A stretch of 64,000 bases of DNA, taken from NCBI GenBank assembly GCA_036898135.1, contig CM072523.1:40452876-40516875 (forward strand), given 5' to 3'. The notes under the pieces are model-generated. The model saw only the letters and a list, made by a program, of their open reading frames with translations, did no database searches and was not told the origin of the DNA. The stretch is from Oncomelania hupensis (lineage: Eukaryota; Mollusca; Gastropoda; Littorinimorpha; Pomatiopsidae). The position numbers and the translations under genes were made by a program. The first letter of the stretch is position 1, and every line of letters starts with the position of its first letter. Positions 63,044 to 64,000 of this stretch are shown one piece after another.

Positions 63044-63085
63044 CCTAAAGAGATGAGACTGGAGTTTGTTGTTAGCGTCTTGATT

Positions 63086-63148
<63 letters not shown>

Positions 63149-63199
63149 CTAAAGAGATGGGACTGGAGTTTGTTGTTAGCGTCATGATTTCTTAACATA

Positions 63200-63255
<56 letters not shown>

Positions 63256-63306
63256 CTAAAGAGATGGGACTGGAGTTTGTTGTTAGCGTCATGATTTCTT
63301 AACATA

Positions 63307-63359
<53 letters not shown>

Positions 63360-63410
63360 CTAAAGAGATGGGACTGGAGTTTGTTGTTAGCGTCATGATT
63401 TCTTAACATA

Positions 63411-63466
<56 letters not shown>

Positions 63467-63517
63467 CTAAAGAGATGGGACTGGAGTTTGTTGTTAGCGT
63501 CATGATTTCTTAACATA

Positions 63518-63558
<41 letters not shown>

Positions 63559-63609
63559 CTAAAGAGATGGGACTGGAGTTTGTTGTTAGCGTCATGATTT
63601 CTTAACATA

Positions 63610-63656
<47 letters not shown>

Positions 63657-63707
63657 CTAAAGAGATGGGACTGGAGTTTGTTGTTAGCGTCATGATTTCT
63701 TAACATA

Positions 63708-63781
<74 letters not shown>

Positions 63782-63910
63782 CTAAAGAGATGGGACTGGA
63801 GTTTGTTGTTAGCGTCATGATTTCTTAACTACTACTACTACTACTACTAATCCTACTACCTAAAGAGATGGGACTGGAGTTTGTTGTTAGCGTCATGATT
63901 TCTTAACATA

Positions 63911-63954
<44 letters not shown>

Positions 63955-64000
63955 CTAAAGAGATGGGACTGGAGTTTGTTGTTAGCGTCATGATTTCTTA
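63044..64000. repeat. composite CTA minisatellite, second block copy (cut by window end)
   Basis: Nine to ten cores visible. The unit order matches the first third of the 29,573-32,295 array, including the unusual short unit with TAATCCTACTAC at 63,848 (30,367 in copy 1). CTA tract lengths differ between copies at most units. Confidence 0.95.

Overview
The window is eukaryotic nuclear DNA. Its genes are split by GT-AG introns, and it is dense in microsatellites, tRNA-derived SINE-like repeats and decayed non-LTR retrotransposons. A Shaw-type (Kv3) potassium channel, two multi-exon C2H2 zinc-finger genes and a THAP exon point to an invertebrate animal. The repeat style (AGGTCA-rich repeats, CTA/TAA microsatellites) suggests a lophotrochozoan, probably a gastropod mollusc. 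That placement is inference.

Layout: (1) 1-1.4 kb holds retroelement debris. (2) 1,553-9,949, minus strand, is zinc-finger gene A. Eight coding exons join in phase to 818 codons: a CxxC-x8-CxxC module, AT-hooks, then ten C2H2 fingers. (3) 10-13 kb holds SINE and RTE-like debris. (4) 13.3-34.9 kb is an RTE-like element, an isolated THAP exon, a decayed second LINE, and a four-exon Shaw channel gene on the plus strand (23,229-34,898). The third channel intron carries a 2.7-kb composite minisatellite. (5) 37,650-46,145, minus strand, is zinc-finger gene B, a diverged paralogue of A with the same exon phases, one extra intron and its first coding exon missing. (6) 46,389-46,888 is a gap of exactly 500 N. 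(7) 46,889-64,000 is a near-identical second copy of 13,312-30,521, including the first three channel exons.

Each channel copy carries one single-base deletion that the other lacks: copy 1 in exon 2 and copy 2 in exon 1. With the 500-N join this suggests unmerged haplotypes or a scaffolding duplicate rather than two decayed genes, although a recent segmental duplication cannot be excluded. The zinc-finger pair is a genuine, older tandem-type duplication with the channel gene between the copies.

Points most worth following: the zinc-finger family architecture and its clean intron gain or loss; the Shaw voltage sensor lacking its first two arginines and the GFG selectivity filter; decoy splice acceptors made by duplication of exon edges; a MITE family with 6-bp target duplications; and the composite CTA minisatellite. 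Gene models come from reading splice sites and frames by eye; no database search was run.
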